DNA from: Pipra filicauda | Lineage: Eukaryota > Chordata > Aves > Passeriformes > Pipridae | Assembly (NCBI RefSeq): GCF_003945595.2 | Contig: NW_024104368.1 | Location: forward strand, 496,001 to 560,000 | Direction: 5' to 3' | Length of the DNA: 64,000 nt | Shown here: piece after piece, positions 23,715-38,242 of the stretch | Layout of the letters: every line of letters begins with the position of its first letter | How positions within the stretch are numbered: the first letter of the stretch is position 1 | Made by a program: the position numbers and the translations under genes | The notes under the pieces: generated by a model | What the model was told of the DNA's origin: nothing | What the model saw: only the letters and a program-made list of their open reading frames with translations | Database searches by the model: none

Positions 23715-25558
23715 CTACCAAAAGCAGGAACACATACAGTGAGGCAAATATGGTTTGGTTGTCAGTTTGTCAATAAAAATCCTAAAATATAATAGAAAAA
23801 AAATAGTGAAAATTGAAATTATTCTGAGCACTGAATTTCTTAACCACCTCTGATAAAAATGTTGAAACTACACTAGTCCAAAGGTAATGAGCATAATTCT
23901 TAGCAGGAAGAATTCAACCCTTGAAGTCAACAGATTTGATTATATGAGTAACTCTCAGTACAATCAGAACTTTCAAAATAATTTCAGAAGGGAAGCATGC
24001 CTAAGAAAAGATATCTACTGTAATTGTCTTTTGTCTCTAGCAAGTATGCCACCATCTCAGGGAGAAAAAACCCACCTTCTCTCTAAAACAACATAAAAGA
24101 AGCCCTGCTGTAGATGCAGAACATACAATTTGGGTAAATTTACTGTTAAACAATAACATTTCAGCTGCCATAGAGAAAATGGCTCAGGTGAAGGCACTGA
24201 AGTCACATACTATGAAAGCAAATAGCCTCAGAATACCCCACCTCCTTCAGCCATTCCAGGCTGCCATAGAAAACATGACAACAGAAATCAAAGCCAAGTC
24301 AGTAGGGCACTATGTGGCATCTGATAACTAAACTTCTTCTATAAGACTCTTCTTTCCACTCCTACAAATAGAATATCATGCCCAAAACACATAAATGATA
24401 GCCAGGAAGCTTTTCTCATGCTGATGTTCTTGCATGGAGCTTCTCTCCTGTGTGCCAGACAGCAAGTAACAGTTTCCTGTCCTACCCAAGCAGTGGAGTG
24501 GTAAGCGATTAAAGTATTTTGGAGGTATGGTCATTTCATAAAAATATAGAAAGGTAGGAAAAGGTGTTTGGGATATTGAAATTGCCTGTTCTTATCTACT
24601 GTTATCTACCATTATAACCACCAGAACTTTATTACAAATATTAATCAACACAAATATTTTGTATCTTTGTTAGCAAACCTGATACCCCTCTGCTCACTTT
24701 CCTGTTTCTAAAAAATTTAGAGAAAAGTTTTTATTATTATATTCATTGATTCTTAGTGTTTCCCATCAGACATTTGCTGCTGCCTGTCCATGTGGTTGAT
24801 ATTTGAACTACCGGGCATTGCTACTGGCAGACCATGTCTATCACATTTTAAATAGCAGACAACAATGAAGGCACTTTACAAGGTGCTGCTGAGAGCTGCT
24901 ATTTGATATACTGAAGGGAAACATTGGCTCCATACTTAGCTTTGTTGTTTTTCTGCCCTGTAATATTGATCATAGCATCTTTGTTTATTTTTTCATAGCT
25001 TATGCCTTTCAGAATTCAGTGTGTCTCCTCACAGGTTTCTACTGAGCAGTAGATATCCCAATCTTAAGCAGTAAGGAGCAAATGGACACTAAAGATGCTG
25101 AAGATGCAGGTAATTCAATTTATGCTGAAATGTGCTGTAGTTTCAGAATCTGCAAACATTTCCAACTCTTTCAGGCAGATTCTTCAATACTTATGAGTAT
25201 TTAGTAATGTGTCCTTTGCCAATCCAGATGCTCATTGAAAAATATTTCCATAGCTACTTGATAGTGTTTATAATAAGGCATCTGACTATCCACAGATGTG
25301 CTTTAAATGCTGAGAATGACCTGCCATTGCAGTTCTGCCTGCTATGTAGTCATGGACTCGCCAGGCCTTTTAGGCCTCCTTGCTGTCACTGATATGCAAA
25401 TCATGTGCTTTTTCATCAAAGGACAACTGACTGCGTGACTCTGACAGCTCCTTTTCTTTTCTGCACAAGAGAATGTGGCTTCATAATCAGCTCTTAAAAA
25501 AAAAAGAGAATAAATAAATTAGTTAAATAAACAATAAACACCCTTCAGAAATGTGTTT
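23715..25558. other. non-coding stretch after the CR1
   Basis: Nothing gene-like is supported. The end, 25496-25545, is an A-rich low-complexity tract with AATA-type units. Confidence 0.6.
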
Positions 25559-25561
25559 TCA

Positions 25562-25639
25562 GCTCAGTATCACTCTGATCTGTTAATATGGATCTGATCA
25601 GCTCAGTATCACTCTGATCTGTTAATATGGATCTGATCC
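25562..25639. repeat. 39-bp tandem duplication, two copies
   Basis: Copy 1 (25562-25600) and copy 2 (25601-25639) are identical except for the last base (A versus C). The identity extends three bases to the left of copy 1. Each copy has CTGATCTG and GGATCTGATC segments, so the pair is also rich in short GATC palindromes. Near identity indicates a recent duplication, or possibly an assembly error. Confidence 0.95.
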
Positions 25640-28600
25640 TGCAGGAAACAGGTGATGTCACCTTCACTTTTGTGCCGGTACAAACCAAAGTATCACAAGC
25701 CTATGCCTGAATATATTACCCCTGCAGCCTGTACTAAAAGATGGAAAAAGAATGGTCCAGAAAGTAACACACACGTATTATTTACTAAATACAATCAAAC
25801 TGACAGCTCTGACTACAATCAAGGCTACTCACAACCCTCAATCCTTGTGGCACCTTCTCCTGCTCTTTTTCTTTCTTTTTTTTCCTCTGTGAAGTTTTTC
25901 ACAGAACAATTCTTCACCTAAGTGGCTGACCTAGAACCTGAAAAATCCAGTAATGCTGATGCCACTAAAGGCCTGGAACAAGAAGCATCAATCTTCTGAA
26001 ACAGACATTTTTTTTTACTCTAATGGCATTATTAAAAAATTATTAAAAATATTATTAAAATGTTTTTCTAGGATATCAATCTGCTTTAACATGACAAAAG
26101 ATATTTTATCAGAGGGTTTAATGTCAGTGAATAATTTTCAGCCCGCTGGTCAACACATATTCAAGCACCACAATGGATCTCCCAACCTTCAGTCACAGCC
26201 CAAGCTTCACAGCACTGACAGATCCCACTTCTGTCAACAGCTGCTCAAGTTTACTCCTTGAGGCAATACAAAGTAAGGGGTATGCCCATACAACACGCTG
26301 TTCCCCCGTACCAAATCCTACATTGAAATGCTGAGGTAGGCAGCAACCACTAGTGAATGATGGAAATGCAACTGCATCTTAGGGTCCATGACACAAGTTC
26401 CTCTGCTGTTTCTAATTACAGAGCAATAGAGAAAATCACTGGTTGCTGGGGTTTTCTCCATGCAGCCAGCAACACTACAGTGGGGCTGCTTGGCTGAAAG
26501 TTGAGCTGCATGCATGATGGAGAGAATTGTATGCTACTAATTACCAGAGAATTTAACTAACAAACGCAACCTAATTAAGAATTGACATGGGCTTCTTTGC
26601 CACTTGAAGCATTTACATGAGGATCCAGTGTCTCATTTTAGGAGAGGTAGTATTTCTGCCAAAACTAAAGACTCTGAGCTCTGATCTATCAGTAATACTG
26701 AAGGTCACAAAAGAACCATCTTATTTGGCTTTGAAATCTTGATCTAGTTATAAATAACAGGCCCACATCATCATGCACATCCTCTGTTCATGTCTATTAT
26801 TTTCCTCATACAATTTAACCCAGAGATGATTCCTCCTTCACTGGCACATTGGAGGGATGAGAGAGAAAGGAGAGCCAGTCTTGTTGCTCCTGCAATACAG
26901 AGTCGAGCCTATCAATAGTTTCTCCATCCTCTGAAAACCATTCACAAACCTAGATGCATTAACTAACATCACATCAAATGAGGCAGAAAGGTGGTCCCAG
27001 CTGTGCAAGATTTGCAGTTCATCAGGAAAAGAAAGTTACAGTCTGGGAGAATGGGACCACTTCTACCCAGACACCATAAAAGGAAAAGGCTACTCATTAC
27101 ACCTGCACAGCGGGCCTTGCCAGAGTCAAAATCCAAACTAAGCTGGTGCTTTCAGGATACTCTAATCTGTGTGGTTAACAAACCTGCAGCATTTCCTACC
27201 CAGGAATAAAGAGGCTTCTGTGTAGGGGTATAAGATAAAGGTATGCCTTGATCACTGATTCGTCTTTCCTTTCTTACCAGATGAAGTTTTCATTGCAAGT
27301 GCTGAGCAGGAATGAAGATCAACATCCCTTCAAGCAGTCATTGGGAAAAAAACCACAAACAAACCCACCATTTTGCCTATCAAGTCTTAGCTAAAAGCAT
27401 TTTTAAAAAGATTTCATATTGGAAAAATGAAAATTAAGAAATTTATAGATATTGATTATGTGCCTTAGGCAGGAAAGGAAAGAAAGCAAAGGGATCAAAA
27501 AGATGATTGGTTTATTCCCGGAAGTAATGCTGATCCATCTGATACAAATCAAAAGAAAAGAACTTGACATATACTTCAAAGCATAATTGATGAACAGATT
27601 ACTCTATTAATTCTTTCATGCTGTCTTCTATCTGTGTCAAGTTTTCTTTCTCACTAGCTCTCATTTTGCAAAATTATTTTCTATTCAGTTAAGAATTATA
27701 TCCTTGGTTACTATGACATGAGATGCCACATGGCAGACAGACCGTAGGACACGGAAATATTTCTTGCGTTATTTGAATGGCCAAAATCCACAGGAGGTCA
27801 CTGTGTACACTCGGCAGAAACCTGATATACATGACCATCAACATTTCAAATTTGCACAAGGATACCTCACTGACAACTTATGCAGCCTAATTTGCAAAGA
27901 TGCTTGGGACACACAAGTTGATCTCCATAGGGATTCCTGGAAATCTGGGCTTTTAAAAAGGCCTGTCCTTGGGGAAATGTGCTTGATAGTGCTAATTATA
28001 CGTCTTCAAATTATGTGGTACTCTTCTCCAATCTCTCTGGCTGCTGCTAGGAGAACACTTTCAAGAATCAGGCCACATTAATCCCCGAAGAGTGAAGTTA
28101 TAAAATACTTTGTAGACACAATGTGGAAGGAAAAAACTAATATTTAAGGGTAGAAGCACAAATACAGTGTGCTATTCCAAACTACAGCATTGGTTTGCCA
28201 TGGACATCACTCTAAGCTAAATTTCCCAGATATTAATGACTAGGGTCACCTCTTTCTCTTTGGGTTGTTGAATAATTTTGTAGCTACTAAGAACTGATTT
28301 GGGGTACAAACCTTGTGTTTTAAATAGACAGCACACAAGATGTAACCTTCATTAGAGACATCACAGTTGTTATTACTTCTCTATCAGCAGCACTGTGGCC
28401 GCAAATGGAAATCTATACCATGAATCTCATTAATATCACACTATTGACCATCTCTCCCTCCCTATGGTAATCCATAGTATAATTTCCCTGTTTTATTACT
28501 CTGAGAGTTCAGGTGCCATACTGTAAATATTGACTGTGTGTCCGTATTACAGTTTGTATCACTCAGAATCATTCCTTCCCAAAAGTTTTCCAATATGTGT

Positions 28601-31600
28601 TACTCTTAGCTGACCATTGTGACATGCACTGATCAGCTACACACTCAGGATTGAAGACTGTTTCTCTTAAACTGGTTGGAAATTTTGCTTCTTTCAGTAG
28701 AAACTGCAGCTGGTAAAACTGAAGGCCCTGTGGGACCCAGGCCCCAGCCTTTACCCAGGGTGTATACAGGCATAAAATCACATATGTAACTTAAATCAAC
28801 AAAAAGAACACTAAAAGACAGCCTTCAGTTTTTGCTGGGGATGAAATATCTTCACTCAGAAGTGACATACAAAATCTGATACTAGAATTTGAATATCAAA
28901 TTATTCAGTCCCCTCAGTTGCTGGGGATGTGCAGGACTAACAACACTTTTTGAGTAGCGTTGGTGGTGTCAGTTTTTTTAAACAAAACAGAAATCAATGT
29001 TTCTGAAATGCATTGTTATTTAGACAGACAGTCACCTCAAACTTATGAGTAAAAGTGCATTTAAAATAAAATTATTTAACACTGAGCACTTATGAGTGAG
29101 GACACTATCTTTGGAGGCAATCCCCTCTCCAAAGTTTATTACATTTCAAAATTAATTAAGTTTGCTTAATCTATAGTTAGCATCTGCACTTAGTGCATTT
29201 TTTCCTAAACAAAGATAAAATGCCATGTATAACAAGCTAATAGTTTAGAAATAGCTTTAACACTAATCACCCAAGTACCAAATTGGTGCCAATCTATTTA
29301 TCTTGTCTGTGATACTTTCAGATAGAATGATATATAAGTAAACTGACAGAAAATATGGAGGTGCTTAGCTCAAGTAGAATAAATTCCAGTGTCGGTTAAA
29401 AGGAAAATATGAAAGAGGCCATTAAACACATGCTCACACAAATTCATTTACATTAAAGAACAAGAGGACCATTTGCTGTAACTAAATGTAAGATAATTAA
29501 AAGTGGGAATTACCAACTAGAATCTGTATATTAGCAATAAGTAGTCTTAAAAATACTGCAATGCTGAATGAACCAATACCATCAGTCCATTTTATTTTTC
29601 AGCACTTTCATTTCTAAGAACTCAACACAGCACTTTCAGTATACAGCATACTTCACTGATTTCTTATGAGGACAAAGCACACTGAACTTCCCCTGGAATT
29701 AAATGTCCGGTAACAGGCACCACATATTAAGTAGCTTCCCTTCCATGCTGCTCACGCTTACTCTACATTGACCTAAATACACATGCACTTAAATCCAAAT
29801 TTTAGGATTGTTTGCATAGATTGACTGTAACCCGTATCAGCAACTACAATAATTCAGCAATAACCTGAAAAGTAACTACAGAGCACTCGCAGAAATAGCA
29901 AGGCCTGATGGTTGCAGGCTGGTGCCCAAAAATATGGGTTCCCTTTCTTATCTGTCCATGCTGTCTAACACCTGTTTCTCGTCTCCACTGGGATCACTTA
30001 GTTTATTGACTCGCCACTGTGGGATCTGCAAGCACTTCTTGCGTAGGTAGGAACCATGGTGTGCTCTGCTCAGACCCTGCTCAGGAAGGTCTGGAGAAAT
30101 CCATATACTCTTTTGCAGACCGCACCTTACCCCTACTGCAAGCCTGATGCATTGAAAGATGCCTTCTAAACAGTTGCTCTGTGTTTCTGTGCATCCTCCA
30201 GCCCCACAAAGTCTAATCAAAGGCACAAAGAACAACGGAAGATGCTGCCAAAGGCAAGGCTTTGGTGGCAACGCTTCCTATACAGCAGCTCACTGCTCTG
30301 AGCTCGTGGTTCTGAGAGGCAGCACAACGACAGGACACAGCCAACATCAATTATACCCAGAGACTAGACCAGCCTGCAGCTCAGCTCAGACCTGGGAGCC
30401 AGCTTCCCCAACCCTGCTCAGTGATAAACCACAAGACTCCCTCACCCTGGTTCATAAGCAAATATTCAAAGTGGAATTACCTCACTAAATAAATGGGGTC
30501 TCCTGTTCTTGTGGGGAATCAAGAGGTAGAAGAGCTTCAGGTGCTTTTAGTATGAATGTAGCCACATATATCTTCCGTTAGCTCGAAAGAGCTTTACATA
30601 CATAGGCACACTGAGAAGGTACTGTGCCCTCATACTACTATTGAAAGGAGAGCAAAAGTACTGAATTAATGGCAACCCTAAATACACTGGTTAATAGAGT
30701 ATCACATATAACTGACAAACAAGATTATATGCCTGCAGCCAAAGAAACATATTTTTATTATCAGTAAGTAAAAGCAAGTGGATATAGTGTTTCTTAAAAA
30801 TTCCTATAAAACCCTGATTCCCTGTAGTCCCGTCCATGAAAGTACTTAATTTCTGCCAGTGACCTGATTCACTCTTATGACAGCAGGCTTTAGTCACTTC
30901 AAAACAGCAAGACTGAGAGTATTGCAGGGTCTATTGCCTGCAGACTAAGGAAGTATCATCCATGAAGATCTCCTGGATGGATGATCAGTGGAAGGATGAC
31001 AGTCCCCATCATGTTAAAGATATAAATGAAGACAATGATGCAGGCCTGCAGTAAGACTGTTAGGGGTGGTAGGAAACGTGCAAGACGGAAACAAGGTGTC
31101 CTACAATTTAGCATCTTTCAGAAATATAATGCCCCCATAGCTGCATATAAAGGCCTCAGTAGAGGTATGGGCTGCATAGGTTCCTCAGCTCCAAAGATCT
31201 TGTAAGAGACAAAATGGCACAGTTCTTGGGTGGGGCTAGATAGGAAAGAGGAGAGTCCATGTGGGAAGTTGCTTATGCTTATGGTTATTTTACACTTAGG
31301 GCCAAGTAAGTTGTCCTGAGTGCAGGCTTAAATACTGGTGTTGTCTGCAAAATGGTAAATACCATCTCCTGATACCTTCAGACATCCTGGGAAGTCTGGC
31401 CATGAGCCTATATGGGAGACAATCTTCATAAAAAATAAGATTTGCTGTGTTTGTCCCATTTAGCATCATAAATTGTTCTCAAATCAATGGGAATCATTGT
31501 TTTAGTTTTAAACTCACCCCTTTTGATATCTCTGAATACCTATATACCTTTCAGTATGGGCTGGGGGACCATACTACCTCCTCCATTAATCACTTTACAA

Positions 31601-34059
31601 AACTTTGCCCTCTATGGTTTTGTCAGGATAAAGGTCTTCTCTAAGGCTGACAAGTGTTAAGCTTTCACATTTCTCCAGGCCCCTTTCTGTGGCCTCATAT
31701 TTCTTCTCCTTACTTGTGAACTCCATTTATTTGCTCACAAACCAACTCATGACAACATTTGTCAATGAATTTAATGCTCTAATTAGCAAGGAAGAAGCTT
31801 GTTAGCTAACGCTTATTATAAATTCTCTTCACTCAGTGGGCAATGGACTATACAGACATTTGACTAAGAGATAAATTACAGAAAATAATTTTAAGTATTT
31901 TTTTATCCTCTGGAAGTAGTCGATCTGAACTGAATCCAACAGAATGATTTTCATGGCGACAGCTGTAGCAAAAAGGCTCCTATAAAAGATATATCTGCAC
32001 ATAAAATATAGCTAATATAAGTGCTGCCTGTAGATAGAAGGGAATACACAGTACTGAGCATAAAGCTCTTGTTATTCCGGGCAAAGGGTTGCTGGTCAGT
32101 GGGTGTATGAATGCAGACCTAGGACCATATGAAACATTTCAAACAGTGAAGGAAGGAAAGCTAAGATAGTTTTCCTAGGCATCTTACAGGGTGCCTACAG
32201 AGATTTGGCCTCTGATTCATACTTAAATCAAGACGTTAGATTACTAAAATACTTCTGAAAATCATAGTAGGTATGTATCTCCTTCTCAAGGGACCCATAT
32301 GGTCTGTGGTGTCTGGCCTCCAAGTAGGTCTATTTGGATCTTAAATCCAACTCCTGAACATCTCAGAGTATTTCTAAATTGCCGTTTTCATAACACATTT
32401 CCTAGAGGAAGCTCTGAGTCAGAACAACTTCTGCTGGAAGCACCAAAAGAAAAACATTACTATGATGCATGGAGCATTAGTCGCACAATGCAAAAAGAAA
32501 CAAAATAATAGAATAGCACTGTAATGATTTTCAAAACTATTAACTTTGTTGATGAGTCATTAAAAATTTACTCCCTGCACTGATTCAGTGAGAGAACACA
32601 GTAATTCATTAAAATCTCATCCAAAAGGTTTTAATCCAGCTGCCTCTTGAAATGTGGGGACAATGCACATGTTTGGTTTTAAATTGCAAAAGTTTGGGCT
32701 CTGGATAAAAATCTTTTTGGAAGGAATAACACAAATGTTTCTTCAAAGTATTTACTACAGTTTTATTGCAGATGTGTAACTGCAGCTAAAAACCAACAAC
32801 ACAAAAAAAAGAGATGGACTCACATCTATGATATACACTAAATCCTCAGCTATTTATCATTATTAAACACCTCTGCTCTGCTGTTAATCCTAGGTTTACT
32901 GCAAAATAATTAAACATGAGTTCACAGAACAGGAGGAATGCATTAAAGGACAGTAATATTTAATTTTCCAGGAACAATAGTTCAGTTTTAAAGGGTTTTG
33001 TTTTTAAGGAGTAGGCAAAGGACAGAATTTGGCAGTCCTGCCAGCTTCTATGATTGCATTACAAATCCAGTGACATTTCATGCTCAAGTTGTGGCTCCTG
33101 AAGCCCTCTAACATGAGGAAAATTCTCAGCTTTTCTTTTATTCATAAGTGACTTGCTTTTCAGCTGGCAGGGGAAAGCTTGAAAATATAAACCCTAAAGA
33201 AATACCTCAGAGAAATACACATGCACACACAAAGTCCTGGAGTCTCAGGATTTTAAGGCAATCTCATGACTTACAGAATCTTTGCTCACAATTTCTCTAC
33301 TCTGGCAAGTACTGGAATTTTCTGCAGTAATCTATGAATATGAATACGCAATTACGGTATCAACATCAGACGCTATTGTATTTTAAATTAGAACATTTTC
33401 CTTTGACATGTAGTGAACTAGCACACAATAGTTTAGTGAGAAAAGTCACTAGGGAATAAAAAGCAGGCACTTCTCTAGAGCACACCAGAAGGAAGGTGGC
33501 CAAGAGTCAGGCTTACTGTCCTCCATTATGCTGCCAATTCTGTATTGCTGTGGTTTAGGATCTTAGATCAAAAGTCCTTCCCAAGACAGAAACAGGAGCA
33601 TCTGCTGGAGTTGTCTAGCTAGACAAGTCAAAAGAGAGAATCCAGAAAGAGGAAGAAACTGAGAGACTTTTCAAGTCAGGTAATGGAAAAGACAAAGAAA
33701 ATCTGAAAGGCATTCTTAGTTTGTTTTACTGTTTCAGCACAAGCAAGAGTTTGACTGAAGGAATACCCTTTCCAGCATCAGTCTGGACTCGTAGTCACAA
33801 AAACCTCACTACCTTCCACCACTCTGGTAGGCATTTAAACTTGTTCTCTCAGGATCCTCTATAAGAAAAAGTACAGTTTTCAATGAAACCTCTGAGAGTA
33901 GGATCACAAAAGAAATATCTTTATCTTTGGTAAAGAGAGAGAGAATGAATTACTAAGAGACAAGAAAGTTTTATATATTAGTTTCAATAAAAGGGTTGTA
34001 GACCTGTAGAGAAGCTGATAAACCTACAAGACTGCCCACCAATATTCAGTGTGAGTTTT
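25640..34059. other. non-coding stretch
   Basis: No exon is supported. Open frames at 27764-28081 (+) and 29948-30488 (both strands) have no domain I recognise and no splice context. The only repeat noted is the ATTAAAA tract at 26029-26060. The rest is unique AT-rich sequence. Confidence 0.6.
26029..26060. repeat. (ATTAAAA)n-type low-complexity tract
   Basis: A short imperfect repeat of ATTAAAA units, A+T only. It contains several chance ATTAAA strings. Confidence 0.85.
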
Positions 34060-34120
34060 CTTGTGGGTCCCAGAATTCTTCCAACCCTAATGAGAATTAT
34101 TCTGTGTATTTTCTAGATAA
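34060..34120 (+). mobile_element. possible eroded CR1 3' end
   Basis: The segment GGGTCCCAGAATTCTTCCAA followed by CCCTAATGAGAATTATTCTG resembles the last bases of CR1 (GGTCCCTTCCAACCC, then ATTCTATGATTC repeats) with insertions and substitutions. Upstream sequence cannot be aligned to CR1 by eye, so this is tentative. Confidence 0.35.
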
Positions 34121-37100
34121 AAAAAAAAAATTCTACTAGAGGAATACAAACATTCAGAAAAATGTAGAGGAAAATATTAGGTACAGAAGGTTGCACAAAT
34201 CTCATGCAATGGTAGGTAGGGCTAAGTGAAAGGAGCACTGCGGTTACCTGAAGGTCAAGCTACACAGCAGAGCTACTTTAATCATCTTGACAAATGGATA
34301 AACTATAATTAATTACCCATCTCACTAACTCAGGCCAAAGATGAAGAAAATAATAAACCTTGCTAAAGACCTTCAGTCAGATCACCAATGAGGTTGATTA
34401 AGAAAGTCCTCCGCTTGGCTGTACTTATAAAGGTCTAAGAACGTTTACAGCAGGAGGGTAAGATGTAAGCTCTCCTGCTGCCATCATCTATTTAGCCAGG
34501 AAGGGGAAGCCTTCAGAATCATTCAATATGTGTTCATGTCACAGGCCAGAGCATATGACTGCTGTGCCCCTGATCTTCACAATGCATTTACCTTTGCTAA
34601 ATAGCAGCAAGGCAGAATAAAACCCAACAGCTTAATGGATTTCACTATTTTTTTCCCTGCCATGAGAAACAGCAGCTGTGCTAGCTCTCTTTCCCAGTAC
34701 TACTTCTGGGCTCTCTCTTTGCTGCTGCAAGAGTTTGTTGACCAAAGGCCATCAAAGCAAATGGTAACCTTTCTAAAGCTGTCATTAAAATCTTAGTCAG
34801 GGTCATTATGTGAGTATCCATGTTGGTCTAAGGCAGAGTGGGACTGCTGAATACGGGGTTGAGATGCAGCTCAAACTAAGGGCCACTAACTCCAGTAGTG
34901 CCCATATTTCACCTGAAAATGCATTCTTGCCTCTGACACTAGGGCCCTGGGTCAAGTAATTTCACTTCTCAGTTTTTACCTTGCCTGTGCAGCACCAGTG
35001 CCGATAATTGTGCATGCACAGGAAAAGTCCATCTACTGAGGCTCTATCACTATGCTTACACAACAGCTAGCACAACAAACCCCTGAGCTCTACCTTTTTC
35101 CTGTCAATAGAGACTGAATATATTCAGAGATTTTCTAGGGGCCTTTTGAGGGAGCCATCTCTATATTCCTGTTTTATTTGCAGTTCCCCTGTCTAGTAGT
35201 AGCTTATTGTGAGCAGGAGGAAAAGATTTCAAAGTCTCTCCACAATAACCTCCATCCTCTCCTCACCAAAGTCCAGAGGACTTTTCTCAAGGAGATGCAC
35301 ACACTTTCCAGTATACACCAGCAGTCTCGCAGCTGCTGAACTGCTTTGTGGAGTTGTCTCACAATAAACACACACAAATGTGTAAGGACATCCAAGAAGA
35401 CACTTTTCCAAAACAGATAATCACTGGAAATGCGGCAGCAACCATGTTAATAAATCATGATTAAATGCCATCATCTTTAGTTACCACATTTTTCAATACA
35501 TTTTATGTTTATTTGTTGTGTTTTCAACTCCTTTGTGTTCTCATTGCCAGTGCATGAGCTGCTCTTGTCTATGGTGGGCTGATTCTGGAAGGTGCTCAGG
35601 GCAGCTGTTGAGGTGCTGGGTGCCTCTAATTTCTATCAATATCATATGGGAACTGAGCAAGCTGAACACAATGTAGGATGAGGCCCAAAGAGGATTTTGA
35701 AAATAGATGTTTCTCCTCTGGCATCCAGCAGGGAAAACACGCAATCGGTTATCACACTGATAATTATTTTTCCATTACTCTGAGAACAGTTTCATCCTTC
35801 TTTATTTTCCTCTAATTGCCTTGACATTATTTTCTAATCTGATCAGAGCGAAGCAGATTTTAAAAATATATGTTTTCCCTTCTACACATGTTGTTAACTG
35901 TTGACAAGCCTTAAGCAGTTTTGTTACGCAAAACCGGCTGCTTGCTCTGGACCATTTGAAAATATGAGAAGCATAATGTTTCCCAATTGCTGTGCTCTGA
36001 TTCTTGTGCACAGGAAGGACAATACAAGATTAAAGTATCCTACTGGAAACAAAGGCACTAGTGTTTGCCTCAGGGTTGTGCTTGCAACTCCACGGGTAAT
36101 CAGAAAGTATCTCTTAACTTCTCCCATATCTCCCTGAGTTGATCAAGCAAAAATAAAAAATATTTTCTTTCCCTCAGTATTTTTGCCTTATCTACTTATT
36201 TGAGCACACTTTCTGGGACAGGAATGTCTTGTGCTGTATGCACAAACAATACAGGATTGCACAGTATGCCAGATCCTGGCTTGGCTGGTAGCCTCTTGCT
36301 GCCACAGTAGTATAAAGAGTAAGAATTATTGGCCATATCTAAAGGGCATTTGAAAACTGGTCCTGTTGTAACTCTGCTGAAAACCCCTACTGCTTCTGCA
36401 TTAGAATTAGTTAGCTCATCATCAGATATATTACTCTTGAATTTTTTTATCTCGAACTACAAGACAAAATAATTTCTTATGGCTTTCTGCTATGAAGGTT
36501 ACAGCATTAGTCTCAGCATAAAAAGAACAAATGAGCTTTAGTCTGTGTCCCCAGAAATATACTCCAGATGGACTCCTATTTTAAACATGAGAAATGTATA
36601 TCCACTGAGGTCAAAATAACAGTTTCAAAGTCACACTGGAAGTGGAAGCAAGGAGCGGTTGCTTTGGTCTGAGCTGAGTAGTATTTCCTCTTCGCATGAA
36701 AATTCTTCCATCCCATCCCTGCAAACAATATTGTGGGTTGGTTTTAGCACAGCTTTAACCTTCAAAAATGGTAGTACTTTCACATTTCCATAACCTATTT
36801 CTCAAGATATGATTTCTAAATGATCAAAACACTTTCTCTTTGAAAATGCCACCTTTATTTCAGTATTTTGAAGCAAAAGCAAAAGGGTGGGGCAGGAACA
36901 AATTATTTGCAGGTTCAGGCTGCATTGGGTGGGTAGTTACAGTTAACAAAAACCATAATTTTTTCATCAGATAAACTATTCAACCAAAGCCCTGTGCACA
37001 TATCTGCTGCAAACACTTTAATTTGGTGCTTCTTTATTGGGTTTTGGAAGGAGTTATTGAGTTTCCTTATTGATTTTTAGTGAGTGAAACACTAGGGTTT

Positions 37101-38219
37101 TTTTACATCTCAACTAAGCTAATTGATAAGTGCTTGCTAATAAACAATAGCAGGGGCAAAAAGGTAAATGAAATGCAATCAATGCAACTCAGGGCAAAAA
37201 AAATGCCTTCAGAAACTTGCAAAATGGTATCATTATAGCAACAAGCCAAGTGTTGCTGCAGAAACACTTCAGAACTGTTGGAGTAATGAGTGCTACTGGA
37301 AATGTAATGACTGCACACTGAGTAATTAACAGGCTACATGAATTACTGGTACATCTAAGGATGCATGTTTATTTTAGCTTGCTGGGCAAGATTAGGTAAA
37401 ATAAAGTATTCTATAATTTAATCAGTATGGAGTTTTTATTTCCTACAGCTTGGTCATAACTTAAAATTGAAGATGCAATTGTAGATATATCTTGTGCATG
37501 CACAGTTAAATAAATCAGTAGAGTTCAACTTAAAAACCATATCAAAGACCACAGTCTGATCTCTCATTGCAAACTATTAATAACTATTGACCCAATGTTC
37601 AAAGAACTTGTGAATGGCAAAATACAGTATAAGTCACTGTACATTGTTGGTCTAATGCTTTCTAAATCATGCATGATGCAATCTTAGTCAACTCACCCAA
37701 CAAGCAAAAAAACACCCAACCCACCGTCCTAGACATAATAGTCACTTTGCCCAGATGATGCAGATAGAATGCAGCTGTTTGATCAACTAAGAGAGTGCTT
37801 GCTTTCCTCCCTTTTCAGTACACACACCCTTTGAAATATTATTAATGGTCATTATGAAACTGGCTACAGGTCACAGTCCAAAACCTGAATCCATATGGTC
37901 AAGGAGGAGAGGCTAATGCCATTAGTGTGGAGCACGTTGCACAGATACAGAGTTCATCCCTTCCACACTGGATAATAAGGTTAAATTGTGCAAAAGATGA
38001 CGGCAAAGGCTTGAAAAAAAGTAGAAAAGTATTTTCAACTGAAAAGAGTTTCTTTTTTTTTTTTAATGGAACGTTGAACACTGAAAATTGTCAAGTGCCA
38101 CTGTCAGTTAACTGGGAATACTGCTGTGGCTCCTCATGGATATTTCTGTGCCAGAGACTCTCTCAAAGTCAAGGGCTTCTGGTGGACTTCATTTCCCATG
38201 AGATGCTGAAAAATTTGAG
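34121..38219. other. non-coding stretch
   Basis: No supported exon. Segments around 35440-35520 and 36880-37440 are smooth, repeat-free and rich in homeodomain-type cores, so they are possible conserved elements. The open frame at 37927-38295 includes a poly-T run and has no domain. Confidence 0.55.
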
Positions 38220-38242
38220 AGCAACTCTCTTTGAGAGTTGCT
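38220..38242. other. perfect 10-bp stem-loop
   Basis: AGCAACTCTC and GAGAGTTGCT are exact reverse complements around a TTT loop. Upstream ACTCTCTCAAAG (about 38157-38168) can pair alternatively with the right arm. Stem-loops this short occur by chance; no RNA family is recognised. Confidence 0.5.

Noticed and set aside
27764..28081. 105-codon open frame, partly polar and protein-like
   Set aside because: Begins at a non-ATG codon, has no known motif and no convincing acceptor or donor.
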